A DNA stretch of 64,000 nucleotides, taken from the NCBI GenBank assembly GCA_028015205.1, contig CM051520.1, forward strand, positions 10,326,501-10,390,500, written 5' to 3'. The position numbers and the translations under genes are program-made. This DNA is from Mytilisepta virgata (Eukaryota > Mollusca > Bivalvia > Mytilida > Mytilidae). How positions within the stretch are numbered: position 1 is the first letter of the stretch; each line of letters begins with the position of its first letter. The notes under the pieces are model-generated. The model was not told the origin of the DNA. It did not search any database and saw only the letters and a list, made by a program, of their open reading frames with translations. Below are positions 24,170 to 37,805 of the stretch, one piece after another.

Positions 24170-25981
24170 ATTAGAACTTACTCCAATTAATGTAACATTC
24201 CAAATCACACTGATTATATTTGTATGAATTGAACACTTTGAAATGACACCTCAATCAATTAAATGCATAGTTCCCAACATAAGTGCAAATCCAATGTCAA
24301 TCTGACATATCGGTAACAAAAAAATTTGCAAATTATCATTACAAAAAACATTACCCATTAAAATTTCAACACATTAAATATTCTCTATAGGTTTATATAC
24401 ACATTAAATCTGGATTAAATTTTCATTCAGTCACATAGTTCTTACAATTCATAATAAATGACTTTGTACTTCTATAACAGGTATACTAGTCAGATAACAG
24501 AATGATTATTTCCACCATTGCAAATCAATTTGATCATTCAACAGGTCTTTTCATTTTTTGTTTAAACAATTTCACTACACATGAAAACTATACTTTCTTA
24601 ATAATATTTAAAAGACTGAGTCAACAGTTTACAAACAGGACCATTGTATTCCTTGGACATACAATTATTTGTTATATACATATATGTATGTATCAACAGA
24701 ATGCCTTTACACAATATCTACATGTATCATTCACAGAGATCTGATTATCCAAAATAGCACTCCATGTGTTAGACCTCCAGAATTTTCAGTGCAGTAGAGC
24801 TTCAAAAATTACAAATGCATGAGAAAACAAAAAAATCATTTGTTTACCTGTCAAACAATTACAGGTAAAAAACTTGTTGCAGGTAAAACAAAATGTTCAG
24901 ATCTTATGGAAATCCACGGATATATATCTACCTATATCCAGACAGCTATGTTTCAGAAAGTTGCTATGATGTTATTATCCAAGAAAAAAATGGCAGAAAG
25001 ATATTCCTAACACACAGGAAGCACTGCATACAAAAAAATTTTCCTTTTTAAAAATTACTTCCTGACCATATCAATAAAATACACCATAAATACTGCATGA
25101 TACACTAAAAGTCCATGTATTCACATGACTGCTAAACAAATACTTTTACGCTGAAATCTTTCAACAGAAGGTTATCTAAAATGACCAGTAAAATGTACAT
25201 AAAGAAAAATTCAATGGCTTTTTGAAACTTTTAAAACACTCAAACGTGTCAAAATTAAATTCCAAACTGAGTCTTTGGGTTCACATAAATCCTAACCAAA
25301 AAGTAAATCAAATCTTCCATTATCATAGAAAGTTTAAAAGTTTGAAGACGGTCAAATTAACCTTTCTGTAAAAATACAGTAAAAAATCAATAAAAATATT
25401 TATCTTCCCTTCTTATTAACTGCCACAGGGAAAACCGTCATAGCAAACTATTGTTGCCGTCAATTTACTTTCAAATGAAAATTACCCCTTTTGTAAACTG
25501 TACCTTTTATATCAACACAAATTGTTTTCTTGTCAAAAGACTGTAATTTTCTTTTTTATTTACTTCCTAACAATAGCTTCAGTACCAGTTACCTACTGTT
25601 TTTCTGTTCTATATGATATGGACTCTAGAAACTGATCTGCTCTATCTAGTGTGAATTCTTGGGTTTAAAGGTAGGACTGTATCAGTGACAACAGAGATAT
25701 TCTGACATTAAGATGCTTTGGGACATCGTTCCTACTCTTGTAGAAATGATTTTGCCAATAGATTATTTTTTTCACCACAAATTTATTTTTTGGCAAAATG
25801 AAAAAAATTACAACCACCAGGGGACAACCTGCGACAAAGTTTTTTCATACCGAGCAAGAAATTTCTGTCCACAAAGACTTTGAAATAATAATTTCCTGAT
25901 TTTCACCATTTTTTGAATGTCTGGCTAGGGATTAAATCTCTTATTTTACATTTCTCTGTTTCTATAAGTAATAATACTTAC
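24170..25981. other. intron between two leader exons
   Basis: AT-rich sequence. It may hold the promoter of the 24.2-kb leader exon, but I see no clear core promoter element. Confidence 0.4.
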
Positions 25982-26092
25982 CTGCCTTTTGTCAATAATA
26001 CTCTCAGTCAAAACACCAGAGGCTCCCAGGAGCCTGTATCGCTTACCTAATATTTCCATTTGTTCATTGCTAAAGGACCTTGAGATTGACAT
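25982..26092 (-). CDS. Myo18: candidate alternative first coding exon of myosin XVIII (37 aa leader)
   Basis: ATG followed by 37 codons, beginning MSISRSFSNEQMEILGKRY and ending TESIIDKRQ, then a consensus donor GTAAGT in phase 0. The pyrimidine-poor sequence before the ATG makes an acceptor unlikely, so it reads as a first exon. Sequence just upstream belongs to the tandem repeat starting near 26105, so the leader's 5'UTR or promoter would be repeat-derived. There is no recognised domain. R-S-F-S is a possible kinase site. Confidence 0.5.
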
Positions 26093-26104
26093 CCATGCTG
26101 TTTA

Positions 26105-27020
26105 GTTTTAATCCATTCAGTAATTTTGAAGAAGAAGCTGACGGCCATCATGGATAACAGATCGGCATCATAGTAACAACACTTGGTCAGAACGTCATAA
26201 GCAACATTTCATGCTATGTTTGATTTCAATCCATTCAGTGGTTCTCTCTAGAAGAAGATTTCTGTATTTCCAATTGGGTCCTATCTTAAACTAAGTCCCC
26301 CGCTGGCAGCCATCTTGGACTACATATCAGCACCAAAGAAACAACACTTGGTCAGCACCTTATAATAGCATTCATGCCATGTTTGGTTATGATCCATTCA
26401 GAGGTTCTCTAGAAGAAGATTTCCCATAGAGTTCTATGTTAATTTAAGACCCTTCTGGCGGCAAATTCTATGATGGATCAGCAACAAAGTAACAACACTT
26501 GGTCAGCACCTCATAATGAACATTCATGGTATGCTTGGTTTCAATCCATTCAGATTCATGGTTCTCTACATTTGTAGAATAAGATTTTTCTATGCATTTC
26601 CCATAGCCATAGGATTCTATGTTAAACTAAGTTCTCCCGCTGGTGGCCATTTTGTATGATGGATTTATCTACAATGTAACAACTCTTGGTTAGCACCGTC
26701 CAAGGAATATAACTATAAAGTTTAGTTTCAATCAGTTCAGCCGTTCTTTTAAAGTTTTTAAAAAATTTCGCCAATCAGAAATTAGAAAACGACCTGGCAG
26801 CCATGTTTTTGAAAAATTGAAACCAAAGTAACAACACTTGGAAAGGACCTTATAGAGAACATCTCTGCCTAATTTGGGTTTGATTTTGTTTATTGGTTCT
26901 CAAGAAGAAGATTGTTATGTGAAAAGTTAACAATGACACCGGACCAAATACACACGACAGACGAAGGAAGCCAAATGATGGCGATAGTTCACATGACCCT
27001 TTAGGTCAGGTGAGCTAAAA
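26105..27020. repeat. degenerate tandem repeat, about 150-190 bp unit
   Basis: About five diverged copies share ACAACACTTGGTCAGCACC (near 26178, 26340, 26486, and weaker at 26675 and 26831), TCAATCCATTCAGTGGTTCTC and GAAGAAGATTT. The block ends with an AGGTCAGGTGAGCTAAAA terminus at about 27003-27020. A partial copy of the family lies at 39960-40140. Confidence 0.8.
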
Positions 27021-29794
27021 ATGATTAATAGCAAAAATATAAAACCCTGGAACCATATTCAAATATTTTCTCTACAATGCATTTATAAGAAGGATTAGCA
27101 ACTGTATCATCTGGAAAATCTTTTTCTTGCATGATACAGGGATTTCATGTGATACTTAAAATCAGAATACAACATACAGACTGTATATGACAGGATAAAA
27201 CATGGTAATTAACTAGGATAAAACTGCATTTGCTAGTAATACTCAATTACAAGCCATTTTGAAAGTGCATGAATTCAACGTGTTTCCAAAGATTGCAGTA
27301 TGATACACCAAATCTCAACATGTCAAACGTTCAGACATCAGTTTGAACCAAACATTTTTTTGATAGGCCTTAGAAATTAAGTAAAACTATAAAAATTCTT
27401 TGGATTTTTCCTTTGCCTTCTAGGATTTTGGGTCTTTACACCTACCCATTCTACTGTAATACAGCATACTATAATGTTTTATACAGGTCAACAGAATACC
27501 ACTTTGCAGAATACGTTACCTCTGCATACTGATTGAACTTTTATTTAAACAGTTAATCCATATTAAGTTTCAAATGTCTTATTAAATATATCTTTTATCA
27601 ATTAATTGTTTGATTGTCACATAACCTTAAATTATACCTGCAAAATCATCAACAGCCAAACAGTCTGCATGCCAATGACCATTCGACCTATTGTTGCCCT
27701 TATTAGAAGTAGATCACTATCGACATTTAAAACACAAATAAAGTATTCATTTAAGCAATCGTTACATCTATAACCAGGGGACACAATCGTACTAACATCT
27801 ATAACTTATTGAACATAGTAAATACAAAGGGTCGTGATCTGTCCAAACATATGATATTGTACCGTTATAAATCATAAGACATAAACTTAATTTGCATAAA
27901 ATATGTTATAAGATATGACTTACCCTTCGAAGTTTTTTCACATTGTTAAGTTGTGTAGTTTTTTGCCTTGGGCTTGGTTTTCGTATTATTTTAGTCGACA
28001 TGTTTTAAGATATATCCATAAACTTCACAATGTAAATCTGTTTGTCTCATTGTTTACTATGCAATGTTATATTAGATGTAAAAATTGTTTTTCTCTCATC
28101 CATCAACAGCTTTGTACTTAATGGTACAACAATAAACATTGCACATCCTTAAATATTTGACATTATCATTATCTACCATTTCAAACCATGTTTTCAGATA
28201 AAAACTTTTTTAGTCTTTCAGTCCTTTAAAATATTCCTAAAAATCCACATGGATTATCCTAAAGAAGTTTCATCAGGAACAATATACAGCATCTTAACAT
28301 ACAAGTAATCCACACATTTTGCAAACACTATTTTTTTCTTGAAGAATAAACTTAACTACAACTAATTAAGAGAAATCACACATTTAATTAATGCTAATTT
28401 GTTTACGAACCCTATAGTTGATTAATTCCAACACAGGACCAATACAATACAATTTTCTACATGAGTTACTTAAATGATTGATTACCACAGAAAAATGTAT
28501 CTACCATGATAAAATTGCAAATATTAATATCCACATGTTCAGGTTTATATAACCATGATAGCTGTCCCATTAACAATTAAACAAGCACCTGCTGACAGTG
28601 TTGTAATCCTGTCTAGTTATCTGTCCTAACTTGTAAATATACAAACTGACCACATAAATATGGATGATGTCTCAAGAATTTATACATACTCTTCCCACAT
28701 TTTGATTCTTTTCAATGAAACCAACAGAAGACTCCCTGGGAACTTATATAATGGGTCAGTAATCACTTTCAATTCAACCTTTTAGTTCCTTATTAAATGT
28801 GTGAATGAAATCTGATATCTGATCTTCAATTGCAAATCTGTCAGACCATTTCTAATTGAAATTTTTCACTTATTGTGTCCAAAATTTGTTTCAGCAAAAA
28901 AATTATAATCCTGAATCAAGAAATATTTCTGGTGCTTTTCTCAAACACCTGAACAGTTTTCTCTTAGACACAAAAACAATCTTTTTGAAACATTTAATTT
29001 ACAAATTTATACAAATTTAACATATAAAGTAACAAGATATGAGATTGTCATTCACTAAATACCCTGCCTTTTTACACGGCTGAGTGGATGTGTATTGAGT
29101 AAGGACATTGATATACCTATGATTTACCTGCCCAGGTGTAATTATACACCTGCTGTGACAGAAAATGTTTATTTATCCTTTATGTTTAAGAAATATCTTG
29201 CTGAAAGCTGCAATTTTAAAGGTGGGGACTTAAAAATATGAATTATGCTTAAACAAATTTTGTCATATTTTGTGGACCTAATTTCTGGGGAGATTATCAT
29301 TATTTCTGTTTATCATCAAAGTAACTACAGTGTAGTATAAACATTTGTAATTTCTAACCAGAAAGATCAGTGACAAATTCTAGTCTAGATAGATATACAA
29401 CTTAATTTGACAAAAGGTGTAGAAAAAGTGGATTTAGGTGCTAAATATTTGATTTCAAATGATTAAAAATTTATTTTGAAATACGGTACTTTTTCTTTCC
29501 AAAAAGATCAATTATGCTTCAAAATGCCTAGGAGCCATTATAACCATTGGCTTTAGCTTTGTTAGTTATCCACATCTTACTGCACTTTAAAATTTTATTT
29601 TTATAGAAATAATTTTGCTATTTATAATACCCCTCTATATTAAGTTTAAAGCATCATAGCTTGACATCAAACCCTTTTAAGTCCACAATATCAAGCTCGT
29701 AGTTTATTTCATGTATTTTCTAAAATATTAAAATGAAAAACATATTCTTTCCATTAAGTAAAACCAGAAATCTATGTTTACAAAGTTTCCCCCA
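27021..29794. other. myosin XVIII intron
   Basis: AT-rich intron. No supported exon. A GT-ending stretch at about 27646-27730 was considered and dropped. Confidence 0.45.
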
Positions 29795-31180
29795 CTAATT
29801 TTGGTGTGTGGCTGTGTAGCTCCCAGAGATGCACCCTTACAGCAAGTAAGTTTTGATTGTAGGTCGCTAGGTATCGGAGAACTGAACTCGGACGTAAAAC
29901 TTAACCTTAGTCAATAAAGCGCAATAAGTAGGTCAGTGGGATTTTGGTGGGGGGTGTGGTAATCCCCCGAGATGCACCCTGACACCAAGTAATATGATTG
30001 TAGGTCACTTGGTATTGGAGAACAGAATTCAGACGTAAAACTTAACCTAAGTCAACGAAGCGTGATGAGTAGATCAGTGTGACCTCATTTTGGTAGGAGT
30101 CTCTGTTATTCCCAGAAATGCACCCTGACACCAAGTAATATGATTGTAGGTCCCTTGGTATCGGAGAACTGAACTCCGACGCAAAACTTAACCTACACAT
30201 GCAAGTCAATGAAGCATGATTAGTAGGTCAGAGTGACCTAATTTTGGTGGGAGGCTTTGTAACGCCTCGAGATGCATCCTCACACCAAGTAATATGATTG
30301 TAGGTTGCTTGGTATTGGAGAACTGAATTCGGACGTAAAACTTAACCTAAGTCAATGAAGTGCGAAAAGTATGACAGAATGACCTAATTTTTTAGGGTGG
30401 TTGTGTTACTCCCTAAGATGCACACTGACATTAACTAATATGATTGTAGACCGCTTGGAATTGGGGAACTAAACTCGGACACAAAACTTAACCTAGGTCA
30501 ATGAAGTGTGATAAGTAGGTCAGAATCACCTTCTTATAGTGGGAGGCTGTGTTACTTCGCAAGATGCATCCTCAAACCATGTAATATGATAGCAGGTCGC
30601 TTGGTATGAGAGAACTTAACTCGCACATAAAACTTAACCTAAGTAAGTAAATCAGAGTGACCTAATTTTTGTAGGAAGCTGTGTTACTCCTCCAGGTGCA
30701 CCCTGACACCAAGTACATGTGCAGTATGATTGTAGGTCCCTTGGTATCAGAGAACTGAACTCGGACCTAAAACTTAACCAAAGTCAATAAATGCAATAAG
30801 TAAATCAGAGTGACCTTAGTTTGGTGGGAGGCTGTGTTGCTTCCAGGATTGCTCCCTGACACCAAGTAATATGATTGTAGGTCCCTTGGTATCAGAGAAC
30901 TGAAGTCGGACGTAAAACTAAGTCAATGAAGCACAATAAGTAGGTCAGAGTGACCTAATTTTGGTGGGAGGCTGTGTTGCTCCCTGACACCAAGTAATAT
31001 GATTGTAGTTCCCTTGGTATAGGAGAACTGAACTTGGATGTAAAACTTAACCTAAGTCAATGAAGAGCAATAACTGAATAAGTAGGTCAGAGTGACCTAA
31101 TTTTGGTTTGAGGCTGTGTTGCTTCCAGGTTTGCACAGTGACACCAAGTAATATGACTGTAGGTCCCTTGGCATATAATT
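29795..31180. repeat. satellite-like tandem repeat, about 146 bp period
   Basis: About nine diverged copies. The marker AAAACTTAACCT recurs near 29896, 30037, 30183, 30337, 30483, 30629, 30769 and 31042, with one copy disrupted near 30918. Spacing is mostly 140-154 bp. Each unit also carries ACCAAGTAATATGATTGTAGG and GGTCAGAGTGACCTAATTTTG. Copies differ by many substitutions, so the array is old. Confidence 0.9.
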
Positions 31181-34100
31181 TCTGACAAACTAAAACTTTC
31201 AAAATTTTATAACAAATTAGATTGGAACACCACATGACCTGTTACCAGAGTATATTTTATAATTTATCAACATTTTGAACTTAACCATTGTGTTACAAAT
31301 TTAAATGCAGAACAGTTATTGTTACAATAAGCATTTAATAAGAAAAAACCTGCATGTAAGCACTGGTATCATAAGGCAAAAATAACATGTACATTAATGT
31401 ATATCAGATCAACTGACCTGATGGAAGGGAGTTAACTCAAATACAATTGAGCAACATGATTGAAGTTTATCTTTGTATCTTCAATTTCATTTTTTTTGGA
31501 ATGGGATTCTAAGAATCTTTCTTTTTTTTTAAAGAAGACGACTTTATTATTCTACTCTCTAGAAACTGAAGTTGCTCGTTCGTATATACTGTTAATTATT
31601 ATTTTTTTTTGTATTTAAACAAAAATTAAATCATGCAAAAATATTTTTCATTTTTTTTTAAACTGGTGCAATGAAATGCGGCACCAGAAACACTCTGAAA
31701 TAAATGTGTACATTCATGCACTGATGCAGTCATCAATATTGGTGATTTAAAAGACAGATTATACCACACCATGTTTATCTATTATATTGTTTTTGTTCTT
31801 TGCATTTTCTACTAAAAATATTAAGTCACCAAAAGAATTTTTATGCAAAATTTTTCATCTCCCAAAAAAATTGCTGGACGGTAGAAGTAAGCAAAGATAA
31901 GTGAGGTAATAGTCAGAGGATCCTCTGATTTCAAAAGGCCTTTTTTCAAATCAACTGCTGCTTTGGTACATCATTACCCTGTCCATACATGTATATAAAA
32001 CTTGGAATTCTTTCAACAAGATTTGCAAATGTTTTCTTAATTTTAAATTACTTTTCTGCCATAAGAACATTATATGTTTTGCTTGTGCAAACATTTGAAT
32101 AATTTATCTCCAAAAATATTGTTCCTTGACCTAAGAGTGTCATTTCTGGTCATAAAAAAATTAAATAAATATAGGCGATAAAAATGCATCATCTATACCA
32201 AGTAGTTGTATATATCAACTTCTGAATAATTAGTAAACACCTCATGAAATGTTGAACTTATATTAAGAGCTAAATCAGTTATCCCAGTGGCATATTTTTT
32301 CTTGTTTTTCTTGATTGAAAATAAACTTTTTATTCATACATTGTAATATACTTACATTTATAAGAACATAATTGGTAAATTTCAAAGTTTTATATGAAGT
32401 GAGCTCTAATGCTTCATGGCAACAGCCCATTTTGAAAAAAAAAACTGACTTCAGAGGAATCTCGGACAAAGGGAAAATTTTTTTACACAATGTTTGCAAT
32501 CGACTTGGTTTTTTGTAATTTTTAATGACACAAATCATGAAAGGCAGTAACTTATAATTTTTCTTTTTTCTCAATTAAAATTTTTAGGAACATTGAACAA
32601 ACAAAAAACCTATGGAGACTTACAAAAAGTGCCAAATAAACCTTAGGTGTTTGTGATAAAATTACAGCGGTATGTCAAAATACGTTTGTATTAAGCATAA
32701 AATTAGCACTTCTTAATTTCTCAAAAGCCAAGGCAGATTTCTTCTTGAAACTTTGAACATGTTTGTACTATAATATGAGCCTTTACTCTGAAAACATTTT
32801 TTTTATAGAATAAAAATTAATTAAATAAAAAATTACTCCATCTCTGATCTCCCTTTTGTCACTTTATAAACAATGTAAACATAATGTAAACATTGTTTCA
32901 ATTGGTCAATGTACATAAGAATTAAACAGTTTAGCCAATTTCTTCAATGAATAGGTACCTTGGGGTAGACTACATGTAGGTGACCTAAAGAAATATTTGA
33001 GACAAAAAAAAATTAAAAAACTTACCCATTTGCAAAAGTTATTTGGGTACTATTTATATTCTTTCTGCAAACTCTGTGATTAGAATTACAAATTCCACCA
33101 AAAGTGACAACTACTTCTTTGCTAATGTTGCAAATATCTTTATAGGACAACTTTTTCCTAACTATTCACTCAAAAATCTAGCTTTTGCCTAAACATTTAT
33201 TAACTTGCAAAAAGATATCTTTCAATTTTTAATCATTTACTTGAATTTCAAACATTTCTAAAAATATTTAGCTCAAAAAAGTATTTGAATTGAGCACCCA
33301 TAAGATCGTATCTCAATTTTTAAAACTTCTTGTCAAATTAAAAACTTTTGTTTGTAACTCTATAGTATGGCCTACAAACACAATATCCAACCACTTGGTT
33401 TTTCCTGGAAATTCAATACAATGTTATCAATAGTCAGCCTGATCAAATTCTAACACATTAAAATCATTTTTGTTTATTTACTATCAACAGGTGGAAGTAT
33501 ACAAAGAAGCCTTATCTAGTTTCTTTTTCTTATCTTGTAATTTTTCAATGTAATAGGGAAGATCTCAAAAGTGTAGTTTAAAATCACAGGACAACATAAA
33601 TTTTTGACAAATAAAAGCTAGAATATCCTTTTAAAAACCCTTATTAATTAAACTGTAAAAAAATCAGTTACTAATTTAAATAATGTTTTAAATCAATTTT
33701 AAATATTTATGAATAGATATATACAGAAGAAAACAAGGATTGTAACAGCCAAGTATTTATCTATCAAATATTTTCATATATGTCATACAAGTGTCATCTT
33801 ACACACCTGCAAATGTCAAATGATGTATGAGTGTGGTTTACAGGAGAAAATATCCATGGAATAGGTGTAAACAATTTTTTTCCATGGATCTATGAATTTC
33901 TAAATTCTAGAAATCAAAATTTAATTACTATTATCCATGCATAGGTTAGATAATTTAGGCAATATCAATGAAATATCAAATCATACATGTAATATACATG
34001 TGTATAGTTAGAAGGGACCCAAAATATCAGTTGGACTTAAAATATAAGTTGGACCCAAAATATCAGTTGGAGTTGTAGGTAGTTTGGGTGATTAATACAC

Positions 34101-34970
34101 TTCGAGATCATGATCAGTAGTGTTCAAGGAACACCAAAGTCCTGATGAACATGAACTTACAAACAAAACTTTAAGGAGAGGGACAAATACTCATAGCTTC
34201 ATATGCAATGTTGGAGAACCCAAATAGCTACAGGTATCTAAAATGTGACCACTGCATTCATTATACTGGAGAGAAATATTTATCTAAAAAAAATGCCAAT
34301 TGCTTCTGCATACATGAATATAGGCCAATTAACAGGGTAAAATGATATTTTTGAGTCCTGAAATGAATTACCGGTATAAAAAATTCATGTATTATTAAAC
34401 ATCAGCATTTTTTTCTACACAGTTCAAAGTTGATGACAAATTATGATGCAACATCAATTACACCTGGATGTTTGTTATTAATAATACAGACACCGGTCCC
34501 AAATCAAATCCCCTTTTCAATTTGCTTATTCCAACATTGTAACATTCACTTACATTATATCATGTGAAAAGAACATAAGAGGCCTGGGTTCAGATATCAA
34601 GTCAATAACAGCCATAAAAATACTGCATTACCATTTTTTGGAAGACCATTACTTTTTGAATTCAACACATTTGTCAAAACAATGAAAATGGTCTAACTTT
34701 GGATACTGTGACATCGTCATTATTATTATTATGATTATTGTGTCAGTGCTTGATACAAATTCAAATTCTTTATTGGTTTGAAATCCAAAATAAATGAAAC
34801 CCCCAAAGAAAACACAAACAAAAACAGACAAATATCGAAAAGATCAAAATGCATCATATATATTGAAAAGATAAAAATACATATATGTAAAAGTTCTACC
34901 TTTCTAAGGAGGTGTCCAAACAGAAGATAACTTCTATTTACTTGTACATGTCAATCTCATGTGGAGATTA
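31181..34970. other. myosin XVIII intron, 3.8 kb
   Basis: Strongly AT-rich with poly-A/T tracts and a short ATT microsatellite near 34717-34740. The 99-codon frame at 32275-32574 shows no coding features. Confidence 0.45.
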
Positions 34971-35520
34971 TAATGATTCTTTTAAGCTATTATTTAATTT
35001 ATACATATCATACACCCCAGATATACATATTTCGCATATATCGAGATCATTATCACTTATAATAAATTTAAATTTGTCATAATCATTCATATCTGAAAAG
35101 GAAGGGACAACCTCTATTAACGTATTAAAGAGGGAATTTCAAGGTTCCTTCAGAAATTGACATTTTATAATAAAATGGAACTCATCTTCAACATCATTTT
35201 TACAAAAGGGACATAAATGTTGGTTTAAAGGGGTTTTATTATATCTACCCTTTTCAATATTCAGATTGCTGTTACTGATACAGATTTTGGTAAATACATG
35301 TACTGAAGTCCTTGTTTTGTCTTTATCTGATAAAATATATTTTTCCATTCCGTATTCTAATTTTAACTTTCTGTAGAGTCTTAAGTTTGTTTCCATTAGG
35401 ACTATAAGTATCATCTACTCCAACTTTTTATTTATAGCATGGGAAAGTCTTCCTAAAGTGTTAAACATAGATGTTTGACTTAGCATTTTTGCTTGAAAAT
35501 ATTCCTTAGACTTGCTTTCT
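34971..35520 (-). mobile_element. decayed 3' end of a LINE ORF2
   Basis: Minus-strand frames give the C-terminal part of a non-LTR retrotransposon polyprotein. The region from about 35400 to 35142 contains IEKGRYNKTPLNQHLCPFCK followed by VEDEFHFIIKC, the cysteine/histidine motif typical of the C-terminus of many LINE ORF2 proteins. After a frameshift near 35140 the homology resumes with SLFNTLIEVVPSFSDMNDYD and runs to about 34971. The piece has no intact reverse transcriptase and lies within the myosin intron in the same orientation as the gene. Confidence 0.75.
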
Positions 35521-36240
35521 TTAAAGTTCAATGTTTTACTGTAAATAATAGAAATAAAAAAATATTCCATCACTAGCCATTTCTATTATGTTTTACCGTG
35601 TTATGGAAACATACCCATTAAAAGCATATAATTCTGTAACCAGGATTTTTATTTTATTTTTTTTAACAAATGTTTCTACCTTTTTAAAAACTATTAAATA
35701 TTTTCAACAGTTGGCATTCTGCTTTTCATATAGTTTATGTTAGCACTTTTTATTATCAATTAAGAAGACCTGAGAGTTCCCATCTTAGGTACAATTTAAG
35801 AAAAACTTGGGTTTTCTATACAAATAATTCTATATCCCTGAGAAGGCCATTCTACTGCATGGAGTCCAGTTATCCTGGTTCTACTAAAAGTTTTATTTTC
35901 AGCCATCAACCAAAGCCCCAAATATGAATAAATGTATAAAATGCTAGATACAATTTGTACACATTTTATTCTCAAAACCTATGCCTCTCCCATTTTATTT
36001 ACAATGTATGATAATTCTATGTTTATTCAAGACTGAAAGGACTTTTATCTGGGACAGCTATTTGATATTGCAATCTGAAGTGGATATAAAATTGATCCAT
36101 TTACTCCTTGCAGATATGAAGGGACAAATCAATCAACGATATATGTACATGTATCTTAAGATCTACAGATACAAATACCAACCCTTTTTACATGTATCTG
36201 ATTCAAGTCCTACAATTCTGATTTAAAGTCTTAATAAAGG
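35521..36240. other. myosin XVIII intron
   Basis: AT-rich sequence, no feature recognised. Confidence 0.45.
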
Positions 36241-37805
36241 GCCTCGCTAATGGCAAGATGATACGACCTCAACATGTTGGCAGGTAAACAATTAAAACAA
36301 GTGTGGAGACACTATTATTCTTAACCCAATAAAAATATACATTACAGATAAATATTAGACCTACCAAAAAAACCAGATTTAATTTTTTTTAGGAAATCCA
36401 GCCATGTTGCTTTTTAGCCCCTTTAATTCCCCTATATCTCAAAAACTATAAAAGATAGGGAAAATCTGTTACATAGAATAGAATACATGTTTTTGTCATC
36501 AAGATGAATTAAAAGAAAAAATCTCCATCGAAATTGGATGAAAAATAAAAAACTTATGTTTCCTTTAAAATTTCTAACTTTGACCACTTCAATAATAGAC
36601 AGAAAAAATTTGTAGACATACATGTAATAATGAAAGCACTCATCAAGGTGAATTTAAGAAAATTTTGTACTGGTTCCACAGAACCCAGTGTCTCACCTGT
36701 TTTCGCTGTTTTCTATGTTTTCAGTGTAATAGTTGAGTGACATAATTTTTCTCCACATGTTATTTATTGATCATGATGCTTCTGTCAAAGTTTGGTCAAA
36801 ATCCAGGATGGTTTAAGAAAGTAATTAATGTTTAAAAAACTTTAAGTGCAGACTGTGTGTAATATTAACTGGGAGAAAAACTAAATCCATTTATAAGTAA
36901 AATATGGAAAACTGGGAAAAACATTATTACAAAATTTTCCTCTGGATACTATCTTTTGGTCATGAACAAGCATCTGTCTAAGTTTGGTAAAAATCCAGGA
37001 TTGTTCAAGAAAGTTATTAATGTTTAAAAACTTTGACCACAGGATGAATGTAAATGTTGACGCTGCCGACGAGGTGGAATGTAGGATCTCGACAAAAGTC
37101 GCAGGCTCGACAAAAATCCCCATAAGAATTGGATGAAAAATAAAAATTTGACAGAACAAGCCACATTGCTTATTTGGCCCTTTTAACCTCTTATATCTCA
37201 AAGACCGTCAAAGAAAGAAGAAATCTGTTGACATACTACTGGATGCACTCATCAAGATTAGTTTAAAGAAAAAATCCCTATTGGAATCAGATGAAAAACA
37301 AAAATTTTAGGTGTCCTGCAAAATGTCTGCAACAACAATTGTTACACAAAAATGCAGGGAGTAACTTTTATTGCATTTATTATGATGAACCATTTAAAAA
37401 AAAATCATTAAAATCAAATACATGTAGCAAATAAAAAAGTTTCGAAAATTAAGTTGTGTCCCTTTTTTTAACCCTTACATGTATATCTAGAACAGTAGTG
37501 GATAGTCAAAAAAAGATCTTAAAGAACTTTTTCAATCAAGGAACATTAAAAACCCAAATCATAAAATGGTATACAAATTCAAAAAGTAACACCAAAATTA
37601 TCAAAAAATCCTCAATGATCCATGGAAAAAAAAAACGAGAGGGACCAGATTTCCTAAAATCAATCCCAACCTGTATTTCTTATGAGGGATAAGGATACGT
37701 TCAATATAACAAAAGTAAATGAGTAAAAACCTAACTTTTTAGGGTCTCGGACGACGACAGGCTCAGACTATAATTATATGCCCGTAAACATTTGTGGTGG
37801 TATAA
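36241..37805. repeat. nested repeat pair
   Basis: An outer repeat (with TATATCTCAAA and AATTGGATGAAAAATAAAA units near 36430-36550 and 37140-37310, ending GGTCTCGGACGACGACAGG near 37742) is split by a second repeat at about 36660-37115. The second repeat starts GAACCCAGTGTCTC and ends AATGTAGGATCTCGACAAAA. The same second repeat occurs at 57320-58135. Confidence 0.65.

Noticed and set aside
27646..27730. A minus-strand exon-like stretch with NGHWHADCLAVDDFA, reminiscent of a LIM finger, and a GTATAA donor.
   Set aside because: There is no second half of a LIM motif, upstream stops close to it, and its phase does not fit the myosin exons.
36881..37201. A 106-codon minus-strand frame.
   Set aside because: It lies across the nested repeat pair and has no independent support.
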